Made by a program: the position numbers and the translations under genes. A stretch of DNA of 64,000 nucleotides. Origin: JBDSKH01 sp035495435 (GTDB lineage: Bacteria; Actinomycetota; Actinomycetes; Actinomycetales; Microbacteriaceae). The stretch spans positions 1-64,000 of the forward strand of contig DATJFV010000068.1 of assembly GCA_035495435.1 (NCBI GenBank). The letters are read 5' to 3'. The notes under the pieces were generated by a model, which was not told the origin of the DNA, did not search any database, and saw only the letters and a program-made list of their open reading frames with translations. Every line of letters begins with the position of its first letter. Position 1 is the stretch's first letter. Below, one piece after another: positions 53,081 to 61,893 of this stretch.

Positions 53081-54517
53081 ATGTCCAAGCCCATGTTCAA
53101 AGACTCCTCGGAGGTCCTGAAGTTCATCAAGGACACGGATGTCAAGTTCCTCGACATCCGGTTCACCGATCTGCCGGGTATCCAGCAGCACTTCAACATC
53201 CCCGCGTCGACGGTGGATGAGGACTTCTTCTCGGTGGGGCAGCTGTTCGACGGCTCGTCCATCCGGGGATTCCAGTCGATCCACGAGTCCGACCTGCAGC
53301 TCATCCCGGACATCTCGACCGCGTTCGTCGACCCGTTCCGCACCGAGCGGACGCTCGTGATCATCTTCGACATCTACAACCCGCGCAACGGCGAGATCTA
53401 CTCGCGCGACCCGCGCCAGGTGGCCCGGAAGGCCGAGAAGTACCTCGCCTCGACCGGCATCGCCGACACCGCGTTCTTCGCCCCCGAGGCCGAGTTCTAC
53501 ATCTTCGACGACGTGCGCTACGAGGTGAAGCAGAACAAGTCGTTCTACGAGGTCGACTCCTCCGAGGCTGCCTGGAACACCGGTCGGGTCGAGGAGGGCG
53601 GCAACCTCGCCAACAAGACCCCCTTCAAGGGCGGCTACTTCCCCGTCACCCCGGTCGACCAGCACGCCGACCTGCGCGACGACATCGTGCTGAAGCTGCA
53701 GGAGGTCGGACTCGAGGTCGAGCGCTCGCACCACGAGGTCGGCACCGCCGGACAGGGCGAGATCAACTACAAGTTCGACACGATGGTTCACGCCGCGGAC
53801 GACATCCTGAAGTTCAAGTACATCGTCAAGAACACCGCGCTCGAATGGGGCAAGGTCGCGACCTTCATGCCGAAGCCGCTGATGGGCGACAACGGATCGG
53901 GCATGCACACCCACCAGTCGCTGTGGAACGACGGCAAGCCGCTGTTCTACGACGAGAAGGGCTACGGCGGCCTGTCCGACATCGCCCGCTGGTACATCGG
54001 CGGCATCCTGAAGCACGCTCGCTCGCTGTCGGCGTTCACCAACCCGACCGTGAACTCTTACCACCGGCTCATCCCCGGCTTCGAGGCACCGGTCAACCTG
54101 GTGTACTCGGCGGGCAACCGCTCGGCATCGATCCGCATCCCGATCACCGGCACGAACCCGAAGGCCAAGCGCATCGAGTTCCGCGCCCCCGACGCCTCCG
54201 GCAACCCGTACCTGGCGTTCGCGGTGCAGCTGATGGCCGGCATCGACGGCATCCTCAACAAGATCGAGCCGCACGAGCCGGTCGACAAGGACCTGTACGA
54301 GCTGCCGCCCGAGGAGGCCAAGGGCATCCCGCAGCTGCCGGGCTCGCTCGACGAGGCGCTCATCGCACTCGAAGAGGACCACGAGTACCTGCTGCAGGGC
54401 GGGGTCTTCACCGAGGACCTCATCCGCACCTGGATCGACTACAAGCGCGAGAAGGAGCTTCTCCCCTTCGCGCAGCGTCCGCACCCGTTCGAGTACGAGC
54501 TGTACTTCGGGGTCTGA
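53081..54517 (+). CDS. glnA: Glutamine synthetase type I
   Basis: 478 residues from ATG 53081. GSI makes glutamine from glutamate, ammonia and ATP as a dodecamer. Motifs: DGSSIRGFQSIHESD near the N-terminus, FFAPEAEFYIFDD, the ATP-binding GSGMHTHQSLW, RSASIRIPI, and the adenylylation-site Tyr in DKDLYELPPEE. Presence of that Tyr next to glnE indicates post-translational control, and the upstream GlnR box indicates transcriptional control. It corresponds to glnA1 of M. tuberculosis by sequence and neighbourhood. Confidence 0.97.
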   Translation: MSKPMFKDSSEVLKFIKDTDVKFLDIRFTDLPGIQQHFNIPASTVDEDFFSVGQLFDGSSIRGFQSIHESDLQLIPDISTAFVDPFRTERTLVIIFDIYNPRNGEIYSRDPRQVARKAEKYLASTGIADTAFFAPEAEFYIFDDVRYEVKQNKSFYEVDSSEAAWNTGRVEEGGNLANKTPFKGGYFPVTPVDQHADLRDDIVLKLQEVGLEVERSHHEVGTAGQGEINYKFDTMVHAADDILKFKYIVKNTALEWGKVATFMPKPLMGDNGSGMHTHQSLWNDGKPLFYDEKGYGGLSDIARWYIGGILKHARSLSAFTNPTVNSYHRLIPGFEAPVNLVYSAGNRSASIRIPITGTNPKAKRIEFRAPDASGNPYLAFAVQLMAGIDGILNKIEPHEPVDKDLYELPPEEAKGIPQLPGSLDEALIALEEDHEYLLQGGVFTEDLIRTWIDYKREKELLPFAQRPHPFEYELYFGV

Positions 54518-54529
54518 CACGCGACATCG

Positions 54530-54566
54530 AAACGGGCCGCATCCGTCACCGGGTGCGGCCCGTTTT
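54530..54566. terminator. Terminator between glnA1 and glnE
   Basis: AAACGGGCCGCA pairs with TGCGGCCCGTTTT around an 11-nt loop just past the glnA1 stop, with a T-run on the plus strand. Its A-rich left arm also serves the convergent glnE. Confidence 0.75.
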
Positions 54567-54591
54567 CGCTGCCCGCGTCAGCCTGAGCGCC

Positions 54592-57489
54592 TCACGCGCC
54601 CGGCTTGCCGTAGAACTCGCGCTCGAAGACCTGGCGCGCGAGTCGCGTGGTACGCAGGTAGTCCTGCTCGAGGTCGGAGGCTCCCCCGCGGGGGTACTCC
54701 ATCAGACGTGCGACGCCCTCGAGGGCCCGCCGGTCGACGGGCAGCACATCCCCGGTCTTCGCCGTCCACAGGGTGAGGGCCGACCGCGCGCGCGACGCGA
54801 TGATCCATGCGGCGCGCAGCTTGCCGGCATCCGCTTCTGTCACCAGACCTTCCCGCTCGGCAGCGGCCAGCGCGTCGAGCGTCGAGGTCGTGCGCAGCGC
54901 GGGCGTCGAGTCGGCGTGCTGCAGTTGCAGCAACTGCACGAACCACTCCACGTCGGACAGCGACCCGCGCCCGAGCTTGAGATGGCGCGCCGGATCGGCA
55001 CCCTGCGGCAAGCGCTCGGACTCGACACGTGCCTTGATCCGCTTGATCTCACGCACCTCCGCGAGCCCGATGGCCGCGGGGTAGCGGATTTCGTCGGCCA
55101 GCGACGTGAAATCCCGAAGCAGCTCCGCATCACCGGCAACCCCGCGCGCCCGCAGCAGGGCCTGCGCCTCCCAGGTGAGCGACCACCGCTCGTAGTAGGC
55201 ACGGTACGAGTCGAGGGTGCGCACGATCGCGCCGTTCTTGCCCTCGGGGCGCAGTCCGGCGTCGAGATCGAGCGGCAGACGCAGGTCTTCGGTCAAGCGC
55301 ACCAGTTCATGCACGATGCGCTCGGCCGTCGTGGCCGCGACCTCGGGATCTGAGCCCGCCGCCCGGTACACGTACATGACGTCGGCGTCGCTGCCGAAGC
55401 CGAGCTCCGCTCCCCCGTAACGACCCATCGCGATGATCCCGAACTCGATGCCGTCCCCCGGCGGGTGCGCCAGCGCGAGCGTGCCGCAGAGAGCCGCGGT
55501 GGTGATCGAACCGAGCCCCTCACCCAACCGCTCCACCGTGATCAGGCCCAGGATGCCGGCCAGGGCCAGGCGCAGAACCTCGCGACGGCGGGCGGTGCGC
55601 AGCGCCTTCGCGGCAGCATCCGCATCGCCGGAATGCCGGGCGACGGTCGCCTCCGCCTCGGCCCGCAGGTCATCGAGGGAACGCGGCGTCAGTTCGGCGT
55701 CGTTCTCCAGCCACGCGGCGGCCTCCGGAATCCGCTCGAACAGCATCGCGACGAACTTCGAACTCGACAGCACCTGCGTCAGCCGGTGCGCGGCGCCCGA
55801 CGAGTCGCGCAGCATCCGCAGGAACCAGTACTCCTCGCCCAGGTCGTCGCTCATCCGGCGGAAAGCGAGCAGCCCGGCATCCGGGTCGGCACCCTCGGCG
55901 AACCACTGCAGAAGAACCGGGAGGAGCGTGCGCTGAATCTGTGCGCGTCGCGAGACGCCGCCGGTCAGCGCGGCGATGTGATGCAGCGCCCCACGGGGGT
56001 CGGCGAAGCCGATGGCGGCCAGCCGGGCCTCCGCTTGCTCGCTGGTGAGGGCGTAGCCGTCCTCGGGCAGCGCGGCCACGGCCGAGAGCAGCGGGCGGTA
56101 GAACAGCCGCTCGTGCAGGGTGCGCACCTCGAGCTTGGTGCGCTGCCAGCTCTCGAGCAGGGCCTCGGCGGTGGTGGCCAGCCCAGTCGCCCGCGCGAGG
56201 ACGCGCAGCGCCTCCACGTCCCGCGGCATCAGATGAGTGCGCCGCAGCCGCGAGAGCTGCAGCCGATGCTCGAGCAGGCGCAGGAACCGGTAGTCGTGAG
56301 CGAACTCGGCAGCCTCGGCACGGCCGATGTAGCCGTGCTCGGCCAGCGCGGCGAGCCCGTCCAGCGTGGAGCGCCGCCGCACATCGGGGTCGGTAGCCCC
56401 GTGCACGAGCTGCAGCAGCTGGATCGTGAACTCCACGTCGCGCAGGCCGCCCGGCCCGAGCTTCAACTGGATGTCGACCTCGCCGGCGGGGATGTGCGCC
56501 GTCACCCGCTCCCGCATCCGCTGCACCGAGTCGACGAACCCCTCGCGCGCGGCGCTCGACCACACCATCGGCGCGATCGCCGCGACATAGGCCTCACCGA
56601 GCGCCAGGTCGCCCGCGAGCGGACGGGCCTTCAGCAGCGCCTGGAACTCCCAGTTCTTCGCCCAGCGCTCGTAGTAGGCCACATGCGACTCGAGGGTGCG
56701 CACCAGCGCGCCGTCCTTGCCCTCGGGGCGGAGGTTCGGATCCACCTCCCACAGCGGCGGTTCGAGTGCGAGCTCGCCAATGCCCTTCATGGTGTCCATC
56801 GCCAGCCGCGTGGCGATGTCGAGGTCGCCGTCGGCGACGAAGATCACGTCGACATCGCTCAGATAGTTGAGCTCGCGTGCGCCCGACTTACCCATGCCGA
56901 TGATCGCCAGGCGCGTAGCGGCGACCCGGTCTGCCGGGGCTCGGCTGGCCGTGCGGGCCAGAAGCAGGGATGCGTCCAGGGCCGCCCCGGCGAGGTCGGC
57001 GAGGGCGGCGCCCACCCGGTCGACCACGGCCAGTCCGTCGGGCTGCTCCAGATCCCAGGCGGCAAGACGCAGCAGCTCGCGGCGGTAGGCAACACGCAGC
57101 GCGTTCCAGCCCACCTCGCCATCGAGACCGGAAACCGCCGCAGCGATCCGGTCGCCGTAACTCTCGCGCGGCAGGGGTTCGGCGAGCGGCTCGAGCAGCG
57201 CTCCGAGTTCAGCGGGGTGACGGCTGAGGAACATCGCCATGCCCTCGCTGGCCCCGAGCACGCGGACCAGCCGCCCGGTCGCCGCATGGTCACCCAGGAC
57301 GGCGGCCACCGCATCCGGGGCGCTCTCGCGCAGCGACACGACGAAGCGGAGCGCCTGATCCGGGTCGGCGGCGATGGCGAACATCGGAGCAATGCCCTCG
57401 GGCAGAGTCGCGAGCGCCGCAGCCGCACCGCTGAGATCACCGAACCCGGAGCGGGCGAGTTCGGTGAGCGTGGTGGTGGCGCGCGTCAT
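54592..57489 (-). CDS. glnE: Bifunctional glutamine synthetase adenylyltransferase/adenylyl-removing enzyme
   Basis: 965 residues, near the usual size. Two nucleotidyltransferase domains are visible: the N-terminal one with NYLSDVDVIFVADGDLD (adenylyl-removing) and the C-terminal one with GFGSDADVMYVYRAAG (adenylylating), each followed by its helical domain (for example LKLGPGGLRDVEFTIQLLQL and LKLGRGSLSDVEWFVQLLQL). It controls GlnA activity according to nitrogen status. glnA2 lies 12 bp upstream on the same strand, probably one operon, as in M. tuberculosis. Confidence 0.97.
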   Translation of the reverse strand: MTRATTTLTELARSGFGDLSGAAAALATLPEGIAPMFAIAADPDQALRFVVSLRESAPDAVAAVLGDHAATGRLVRVLGASEGMAMFLSRHPAELGALLEPLAEPLPRESYGDRIAAAVSGLDGEVGWNALRVAYRRELLRLAAWDLEQPDGLAVVDRVGAALADLAGAALDASLLLARTASRAPADRVAATRLAIIGMGKSGARELNYLSDVDVIFVADGDLDIATRLAMDTMKGIGELALEPPLWEVDPNLRPEGKDGALVRTLESHVAYYERWAKNWEFQALLKARPLAGDLALGEAYVAAIAPMVWSSAAREGFVDSVQRMRERVTAHIPAGEVDIQLKLGPGGLRDVEFTIQLLQLVHGATDPDVRRRSTLDGLAALAEHGYIGRAEAAEFAHDYRFLRLLEHRLQLSRLRRTHLMPRDVEALRVLARATGLATTAEALLESWQRTKLEVRTLHERLFYRPLLSAVAALPEDGYALTSEQAEARLAAIGFADPRGALHHIAALTGGVSRRAQIQRTLLPVLLQWFAEGADPDAGLLAFRRMSDDLGEEYWFLRMLRDSSGAAHRLTQVLSSSKFVAMLFERIPEAAAWLENDAELTPRSLDDLRAEAEATVARHSGDADAAAKALRTARRREVLRLALAGILGLITVERLGEGLGSITTAALCGTLALAHPPGDGIEFGIIAMGRYGGAELGFGSDADVMYVYRAAGSDPEVAATTAERIVHELVRLTEDLRLPLDLDAGLRPEGKNGAIVRTLDSYRAYYERWSLTWEAQALLRARGVAGDAELLRDFTSLADEIRYPAAIGLAEVREIKRIKARVESERLPQGADPARHLKLGRGSLSDVEWFVQLLQLQHADSTPALRTTSTLDALAAAEREGLVTEADAGKLRAAWIIASRARSALTLWTAKTGDVLPVDRRALEGVARLMEYPRGGASDLEQDYLRTTRLARQVFEREFYGKPGA

Positions 57490-57501
57490 CGCGGCGGTCG
57501 C

Positions 57502-58848
57502 TTAGAGGATCTCCAGGTTGCTGGACAGCTCGAACGGGGTGACCTGCGCGCGATATCCGGCCCATTCCCGGCGCTTGTTGGCCAGGACGTATTCGAACAC
57601 CTGCTCGCCGAGCGTCTCGGCGACCAGCTCGCTGTCCTCCATGAGGCCCAGGGCGCGATCGAGGGATGCGGGCAGGCTCTCGTAGCCGAGGGCCCGGCGC
57701 TCGGAGTCGGTGAGGCTCCAGACGTCGCCATCGGCCTCGGGCGGAAGTTCGTACCCGCCCTCGATGCCCTTCAGCCCGGCTGCCAGGATGACGGCGAAGG
57801 CCAGGTAGGGGTTCGCGGCGGAGTCCATGGCGCGGTACTCGATGCGCGCGCTCTGGCCCTTGCCCAGCTTGTAGAGCGGAACGCGCACCAGGGCCGAGCG
57901 GTTGTTGTGCCCCCATGTCAGGTAGCTGGGCGCCTCACGCGCCTCATCGCCGCCCCAGAGGCGCTTGTAGGAGTTCACGAACTGGTTCGTGATCGCCGTG
58001 ATCTCAGGAGCGTGCTTAAGCAGTCCGGCGACGAACTGACGCCCGATCGTGGACAACTGGTACTGGCCGCTGGGGTCGAAGAACGCGTTGGTGTCGCCCT
58101 CGAACAGAGACATGTGGGTGTGCATGCCCGACCCCGGCCGCCCGGCGAGCGGCTTGGGCATGAAGGTGGCGTACACGCCCTGCTCGATCGCGACCTCTTT
58201 GACGACGGTGCGGAAGGTCATGATGTTGTCGGCCGTCGTCAGTGCGTCGGCGTAGCGCAGGTCGATCTCGTTCTGACCCGGCCCCGCCTCGTGATGGCTG
58301 AACTCCACCGAGATGCCGAGGTCTTCGAGCATGCGCACGCTACGGCGGCGGAAGTCGTTCGCCGTCCCTCCGGGGACGTTGTCGAAGTAGCCGGCGCCGT
58401 CGACCGGCTCAGGCACGCCGTCGACGAGCTTGGACGACTTCAGCAGATAGAACTCGATCTCGGGGTGCGTGTAGAACGTGAAGCCGCGGTCGGCGGCCTT
58501 CGCCAGCGCGCGCTTCAGCACGTTCCGCGGGTCGGCGGCGGCGGGCTGACCGTCGGGCGTGGTGATGTCGCAGAACATGCGCGCGGTGGGGTCGACCTCG
58601 CCGCGCCAGGGAAGGATCTGGAAGGTGGACGGGTCGGGGTGCGCCAGCACATCGGCCTCGTAGGTGCGTGACAGGCCCTCGATCGCCGAGCCGTCGAACC
58701 CGACGCCCTCGTTGAAGGCGCCCTCGACCTCGGCCGGGGCGAGTGCCACCGATTTCAGTGTGCCGACCACGTCGGTGAACCACAGGCGCACGAACTTCAC
58801 GCCGCGTTCCTCGATGGTGCGCAGAACGAAGTCACGCTGCTTGTCCAT
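57502..58848 (-). CDS. glnA2: Glutamine synthetase type I, GlnA2-like
   Basis: 448 residues, short type GSI-alpha. Catalytic motifs: THPEIEFYLL, GPGQNEIDLRYADAL, GSGMHTHMSLF and RSALVRVPLY. The adenylylation Tyr of GlnA1 is replaced by Trp (GDVWSLTDSER), so it should escape GlnE control despite being in the same operon. It could make glutamine or, like some GSI paralogues, a gamma-glutamyl amide; the sequence does not decide. A TAGCCT -10 lies 6 nt before the ATG. The order matches Rv2222c-Rv2221c. Confidence 0.92.
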   Translation of the reverse strand: MDKQRDFVLRTIEERGVKFVRLWFTDVVGTLKSVALAPAEVEGAFNEGVGFDGSAIEGLSRTYEADVLAHPDPSTFQILPWRGEVDPTARMFCDITTPDGQPAAADPRNVLKRALAKAADRGFTFYTHPEIEFYLLKSSKLVDGVPEPVDGAGYFDNVPGGTANDFRRRSVRMLEDLGISVEFSHHEAGPGQNEIDLRYADALTTADNIMTFRTVVKEVAIEQGVYATFMPKPLAGRPGSGMHTHMSLFEGDTNAFFDPSGQYQLSTIGRQFVAGLLKHAPEITAITNQFVNSYKRLWGGDEAREAPSYLTWGHNNRSALVRVPLYKLGKGQSARIEYRAMDSAANPYLAFAVILAAGLKGIEGGYELPPEADGDVWSLTDSERRALGYESLPASLDRALGLMEDSELVAETLGEQVFEYVLANKRREWAGYRAQVTPFELSSNLEIL

Positions 58849-58854
58849 GGCGTA

Positions 58855-58860
58855 AGGCTA
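58855..58860 (-). promoter_or_regulatory. Leaderless -10 element of glnA2-glnE
   Basis: TAGCCT on the minus strand ends 6 nt before the glnA2 ATG. I see no GlnR box in this intergenic region. Confidence 0.4.
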
Positions 58861-58886
58861 CCGGTCGGTCAAGATCAGTTAAGCGT

Positions 58887-58916
58887 TTGACCGGATGCCG
58901 GCCGCGTCCCTAGCGT
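58887..58916 (+). promoter_or_regulatory. Promoter of the SAH-hydrolase-like gene
   Basis: -35 TTGACC (58887-58892), 18-bp spacer and -10 TAGCGT (58911-58916), ending 6 nt before ATG 58923. A good sigma-A promoter giving a leaderless transcript. Confidence 0.55.
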
Positions 58917-58922
58917 CGAGCC

Positions 58923-60074
58923 ATGAGCACCGAACGCATCGACTGGGTCATCTCGAGCTGCCGCCTCCTGGCAGCGATCGGCGAGGAGTTCGATCGCACG
59001 CGGCCGTTCGCCGGCATGACCATCGGCACTGGCATCCACCTCGAGCCCAAGACGGCCGCCCTTCTGCTCACCCTGCAGCGCGGCGGAGCGCGCATGGTGT
59101 CGACCGGAAACCTCAACAGCACCCAGCCGGCCACCGTCGAGTACCTGAGGGCGCGCGGCGTGGAAGTGATCGGCGAACCCACCTCCGATCCGGTTGTGCA
59201 CGCCGACGACCTGCGCGGCGTGCTCGCCGAGAAGCCGCACCTCATCCTCGACAACGGCGGCGACCTCTTCGCGCAGTACCTCGCTGACCCGTACCCCGGC
59301 CTGACCGGCGGCACCGAGGAGACGACCTCCGGCCGCGACCGCCTCCTGCCGCTGCGCGACCGGCTGGGCGTGCCGGTGCTCGTCATCAACGACAGCCCGA
59401 TCAAGCAGTTCGCCGAGAACACGCACGCCGTCGGCCAGAGCGTGTTCGAGACCTACATGCGGCTGACCAATCGCTCGACGCAGGGCAAACGGGTGGCGGT
59501 CTTCGGATACGGATCGGTCGGACGTGGCGTCGCGGCCAGCTTCCGGAACGCGTTCGCACTCGTCACCGTGCTCGAACGCGACCCGGTGCTGCGGCTGGAG
59601 GCGTGTCTCGACGGTTTCGACGTCAGCGATGCCGACGTCGCTCTGCCCGAAGCGGATGTCGTGATCACGGTGACCGGCGCGCCGGGGGTGCTCACCCTCG
59701 AGCACCTGCCCCTGCTTCGCAGCGGGGTGATCCTGATGAACGCCGGGCACTTCCCGCACGAGATCGATGTCGATGCATTCCTCGCCGCCGGGGAGGTCGC
59801 GCCCTCCACCGCCGGGATCGACACGATCACCTTGCCGGATGGCCGCCGCATCCACCTCGCCGGGCGCGGCCACATGGTCAACCTGTCGGGCCCGGCGCCG
59901 CTGGGCAACTCGATCGAATCGATGGACCTCGGCTTCGCGCTGCAGAGCCGCTGCCTGGAAGCCGTCGCGCGCGGGGACGTCGGCACCGAGAGCGTCGTCG
60001 TTCCCGTGCCCCGACGCATCAACGACGTCGTCGCCTCGGCCTATCTGCGGGACGTCGTGCGCGTTACCGCGTAG
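58923..60074 (+). CDS. S-adenosylhomocysteine hydrolase-like protein, divergent
   Basis: 383 residues. The SAHH framework is clear: GIHLEPKTA, the NLNSTQ segment, TEETTSGRDRLL, NDSPIKQFAEN (catalytic-type Lys), a Rossmann motif FGYGSVGRGVAASF and LMNAGHFPHEID. Compared with canonical SAHH, the Asp of ILDDGGD is Asn (ILDNGGDL), the Asp of KSKFDN is Glu, and the C-terminal tail that reaches the partner's NAD site is missing, so it is about 50-100 residues shorter. It may be an NAD-dependent hydrolase of a different thioether. The end overlaps the convergent LacI gene by 11 bp. Confidence 0.75.
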   Translation: MSTERIDWVISSCRLLAAIGEEFDRTRPFAGMTIGTGIHLEPKTAALLLTLQRGGARMVSTGNLNSTQPATVEYLRARGVEVIGEPTSDPVVHADDLRGVLAEKPHLILDNGGDLFAQYLADPYPGLTGGTEETTSGRDRLLPLRDRLGVPVLVINDSPIKQFAENTHAVGQSVFETYMRLTNRSTQGKRVAVFGYGSVGRGVAASFRNAFALVTVLERDPVLRLEACLDGFDVSDADVALPEADVVITVTGAPGVLTLEHLPLLRSGVILMNAGHFPHEIDVDAFLAAGEVAPSTAGIDTITLPDGRRIHLAGRGHMVNLSGPAPLGNSIESMDLGFALQSRCLEAVARGDVGTESVVVPVPRRINDVVASAYLRDVVRVTA

Positions 60075-61044
60075 GACCCGTCGACGCGCGTACGACCAGC
60101 CGCGGCGTGACCTGCGCCCAGCTGGGCGCGGCTCCGGAGAGCAGCTCGATCAGCAGTGCCGCCGTGCCCCGGCCGAGGTCGCGCGCACGAAGGTCGACGC
60201 TGGTCAGCGGGGGCGTGACCATTGCCGCGTAGGCGGTGTCATTGAACCCTGCCACCGAGAGTTGCGCAGGCACCGCCACTCCGGCATCCGCTGCGGCCCG
60301 CAACACGCCGAAGGCGAGCAGATCGTCGGCGCAGACCACCGCGGTGACGCCCGCCGCGATCCACGCGGGGAGCGCCTGCGCGGCGGCGGCCCGGGCGGCG
60401 TCCATCGACATCCGCGACACCACGGCGTCGGGCACGACGAACGCGAGCTTCGCGCCGAGCGCCGCGCGCCGCCGCCGGAATGTCTGCCGCTCGCGGTCGA
60501 GACCCAGATACGCCGCCCGGCGATGCCCGAGCCCCTCCAGGTGGTCGCCCAGGAGCCGCCCCGCCTCCCGGACGTCGACGTTCATGCCCGACACGCCGCG
60601 CACGCGCGCGCCCGCGTCGATCAGCACCGTCGGACGCGTGGTGCTCAAGTCGCGGATGATCTCATCGCCCGGAGCCACCAGCACCAGGGCCGCCACGTCG
60701 CCGGCCTGGGCACGGCGCACCGTGAGCGTCGAGTAGTCATCGCCCCGCGGTGCCATGACACTCAGGGCGAAGCGATCGTCGAGGCCCTCGAGCAGCCCGT
60801 CGAGCAGGAGAGAGAAGAACGGGTTCGTCGGGTCGGGTGAGACGAACACCACGTTGCCCGGGCGGCCACTGGCCAGGCGGCTCGCACCCGAATGCACGCG
60901 GTAGTCGAGTTCGCGCACCGCGGCCCACACGCGCTCCTCGGTCTCGCGCGTCACGCGGCCGGCAGCCTTGCCGTTCACCACCAGCGAGACCGTGGCCGGC
61001 GAGACCCCCACGAGCTCCGCCACATCGCGACCGGTCACCGCCAT
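60064..61044 (-). CDS. LacI family transcriptional regulator
   Basis: 326 residues from ATG 61044 (MAVTGRDV). The N-terminal helix-turn-helix and hinge are canonical (DVAELVGVSPATVSLVVNG, then ERVWAAVRELDYRVH). The periplasmic-binding-protein-like ligand domain has FVSPDPTNPFFSLLLDGL, VVCADDLLAFGVLRAA and a C-terminal LTSVDLRARDLG. Such regulators usually control carbohydrate genes, but no sugar operon is adjacent. It is divergent from panB with 36 bp between starts, so panB or itself are the nearest possible targets. Confidence 0.93.
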   Translation of the reverse strand: MAVTGRDVAELVGVSPATVSLVVNGKAAGRVTRETEERVWAAVRELDYRVHSGASRLASGRPGNVVFVSPDPTNPFFSLLLDGLLEGLDDRFALSVMAPRGDDYSTLTVRRAQAGDVAALVLVAPGDEIIRDLSTTRPTVLIDAGARVRGVSGMNVDVREAGRLLGDHLEGLGHRRAAYLGLDRERQTFRRRRAALGAKLAFVVPDAVVSRMSMDAARAAAAQALPAWIAAGVTAVVCADDLLAFGVLRAAADAGVAVPAQLSVAGFNDTAYAAMVTPPLTSVDLRARDLGRGTAALLIELLSGAAPSWAQVTPRLVVRASTGPTR

Positions 61045-61068
61045 CCGGCCATGGTCCCACGCGCGGCG

Positions 61069-61074
61069 TAGGCT
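61069..61074 (+). promoter_or_regulatory. Leaderless -10 element of panB
   Basis: TAGGCT ends 6 nt before ATG 61081 in the 36-bp gap between panB and the LacI gene. Confidence 0.4.
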
Positions 61075-61080
61075 GACGAC

Positions 61081-61893
61081 ATGGCCGAACCGGTGAAGAA
61101 GGTCCGTACCCGTCACTTTCAGAACGCGAAAGAGCAGGGAATCAAGATCACCGGGCTCACGAGTTACGACATGCTCACCGCCGGGATCTTCGACCGCGCC
61201 GGCATCGACTTCCTGCTCGTCGGCGACTCGGCCGGCAACAACGTCTTCGGGTACGACACGACGCTTCCCGTCTCAATCGACGACCTGATCCCCCTCACCC
61301 GCGCGGTCGCCGGCGCAGTGCAGCGCGCCTTCGTCGTCGCCGACATGCCGTTCGGCTCGTATGAGACCGGCCCGGATGAGGCGCTGCATACCGCGTTCCG
61401 GTTCATGAAGGAGACGGGCGCGCACGCGGTGAAACTCGAAGGCGGAGTGCGCAGCGCGGAACAGATCCGGCGCATCGTGTCGGCGGGCATCCCGGTGATG
61501 GGACACATCGGTTTCACGCCGCAGAGTGAACACCAGCTCGGCGGGCACGTCATCCAGGGCCGCGGCGACCGCGCCGAGCAGCTGCTCGCCGACGCCCACG
61601 CCGTCGAAGACGCCGGCGCATTCGCCGTCGTCATGGAGATGGTGCCGGCCGAGGTCGCCCAGCGCGTCACCGCCGAACTGCGCATCCCCACCATCAGCGT
61701 CGGCGCCGGACCGCACACCGACGGGCAGCTGCTGGTGTGGACCGACTGGGCCGGCCTGACCACCGGGCGCATCCCGAGCTTCGTGCAGAAGTACGCCGAC
61801 CTGGCCGGGGTGCTGACCGACGCCGCGCAGACCTGGATCCGGGACGTCAGCTCCGGGGCCTACCCCGACGAGGCGCACAGCTTCCACGAGTGA
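61081..61893 (+). CDS. panB: 3-methyl-2-oxobutanoate hydroxymethyltransferase
   Basis: 270 residues. PanB adds a hydroxymethyl group from methylene-tetrahydrofolate to ketoisovalerate, starting pantothenate/CoA synthesis. Motifs: TSYDMLTAGIFDRAGIDFLLVGDS (Mg-binding Asp), ADMPFGSY, HAVKLEGG, MGHIGFTPQS and the catalytic Glu region VVMEMVPAEVA. The DUF72 gene starts inside its stop region. Position near glnE-glnA2 matches M. tuberculosis (Rv2225). panC and panD are not in the window. Confidence 0.97.
   Translation: MAEPVKKVRTRHFQNAKEQGIKITGLTSYDMLTAGIFDRAGIDFLLVGDSAGNNVFGYDTTLPVSIDDLIPLTRAVAGAVQRAFVVADMPFGSYETGPDEALHTAFRFMKETGAHAVKLEGGVRSAEQIRRIVSAGIPVMGHIGFTPQSEHQLGGHVIQGRGDRAEQLLADAHAVEDAGAFAVVMEMVPAEVAQRVTAELRIPTISVGAGPHTDGQLLVWTDWAGLTTGRIPSFVQKYADLAGVLTDAAQTWIRDVSSGAYPDEAHSFHE

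Noticed and set aside
54592..57489. A possible internal gene split within glnE.
   Set aside because: Both nucleotidyltransferase domains lie in one uninterrupted frame of the normal length.
55465..58671. A 1,000-codon open frame antisense to glnE and glnA2.
   Set aside because: Both opposite-strand genes are complete and conserved; the antisense frame has shadow composition and no motif.
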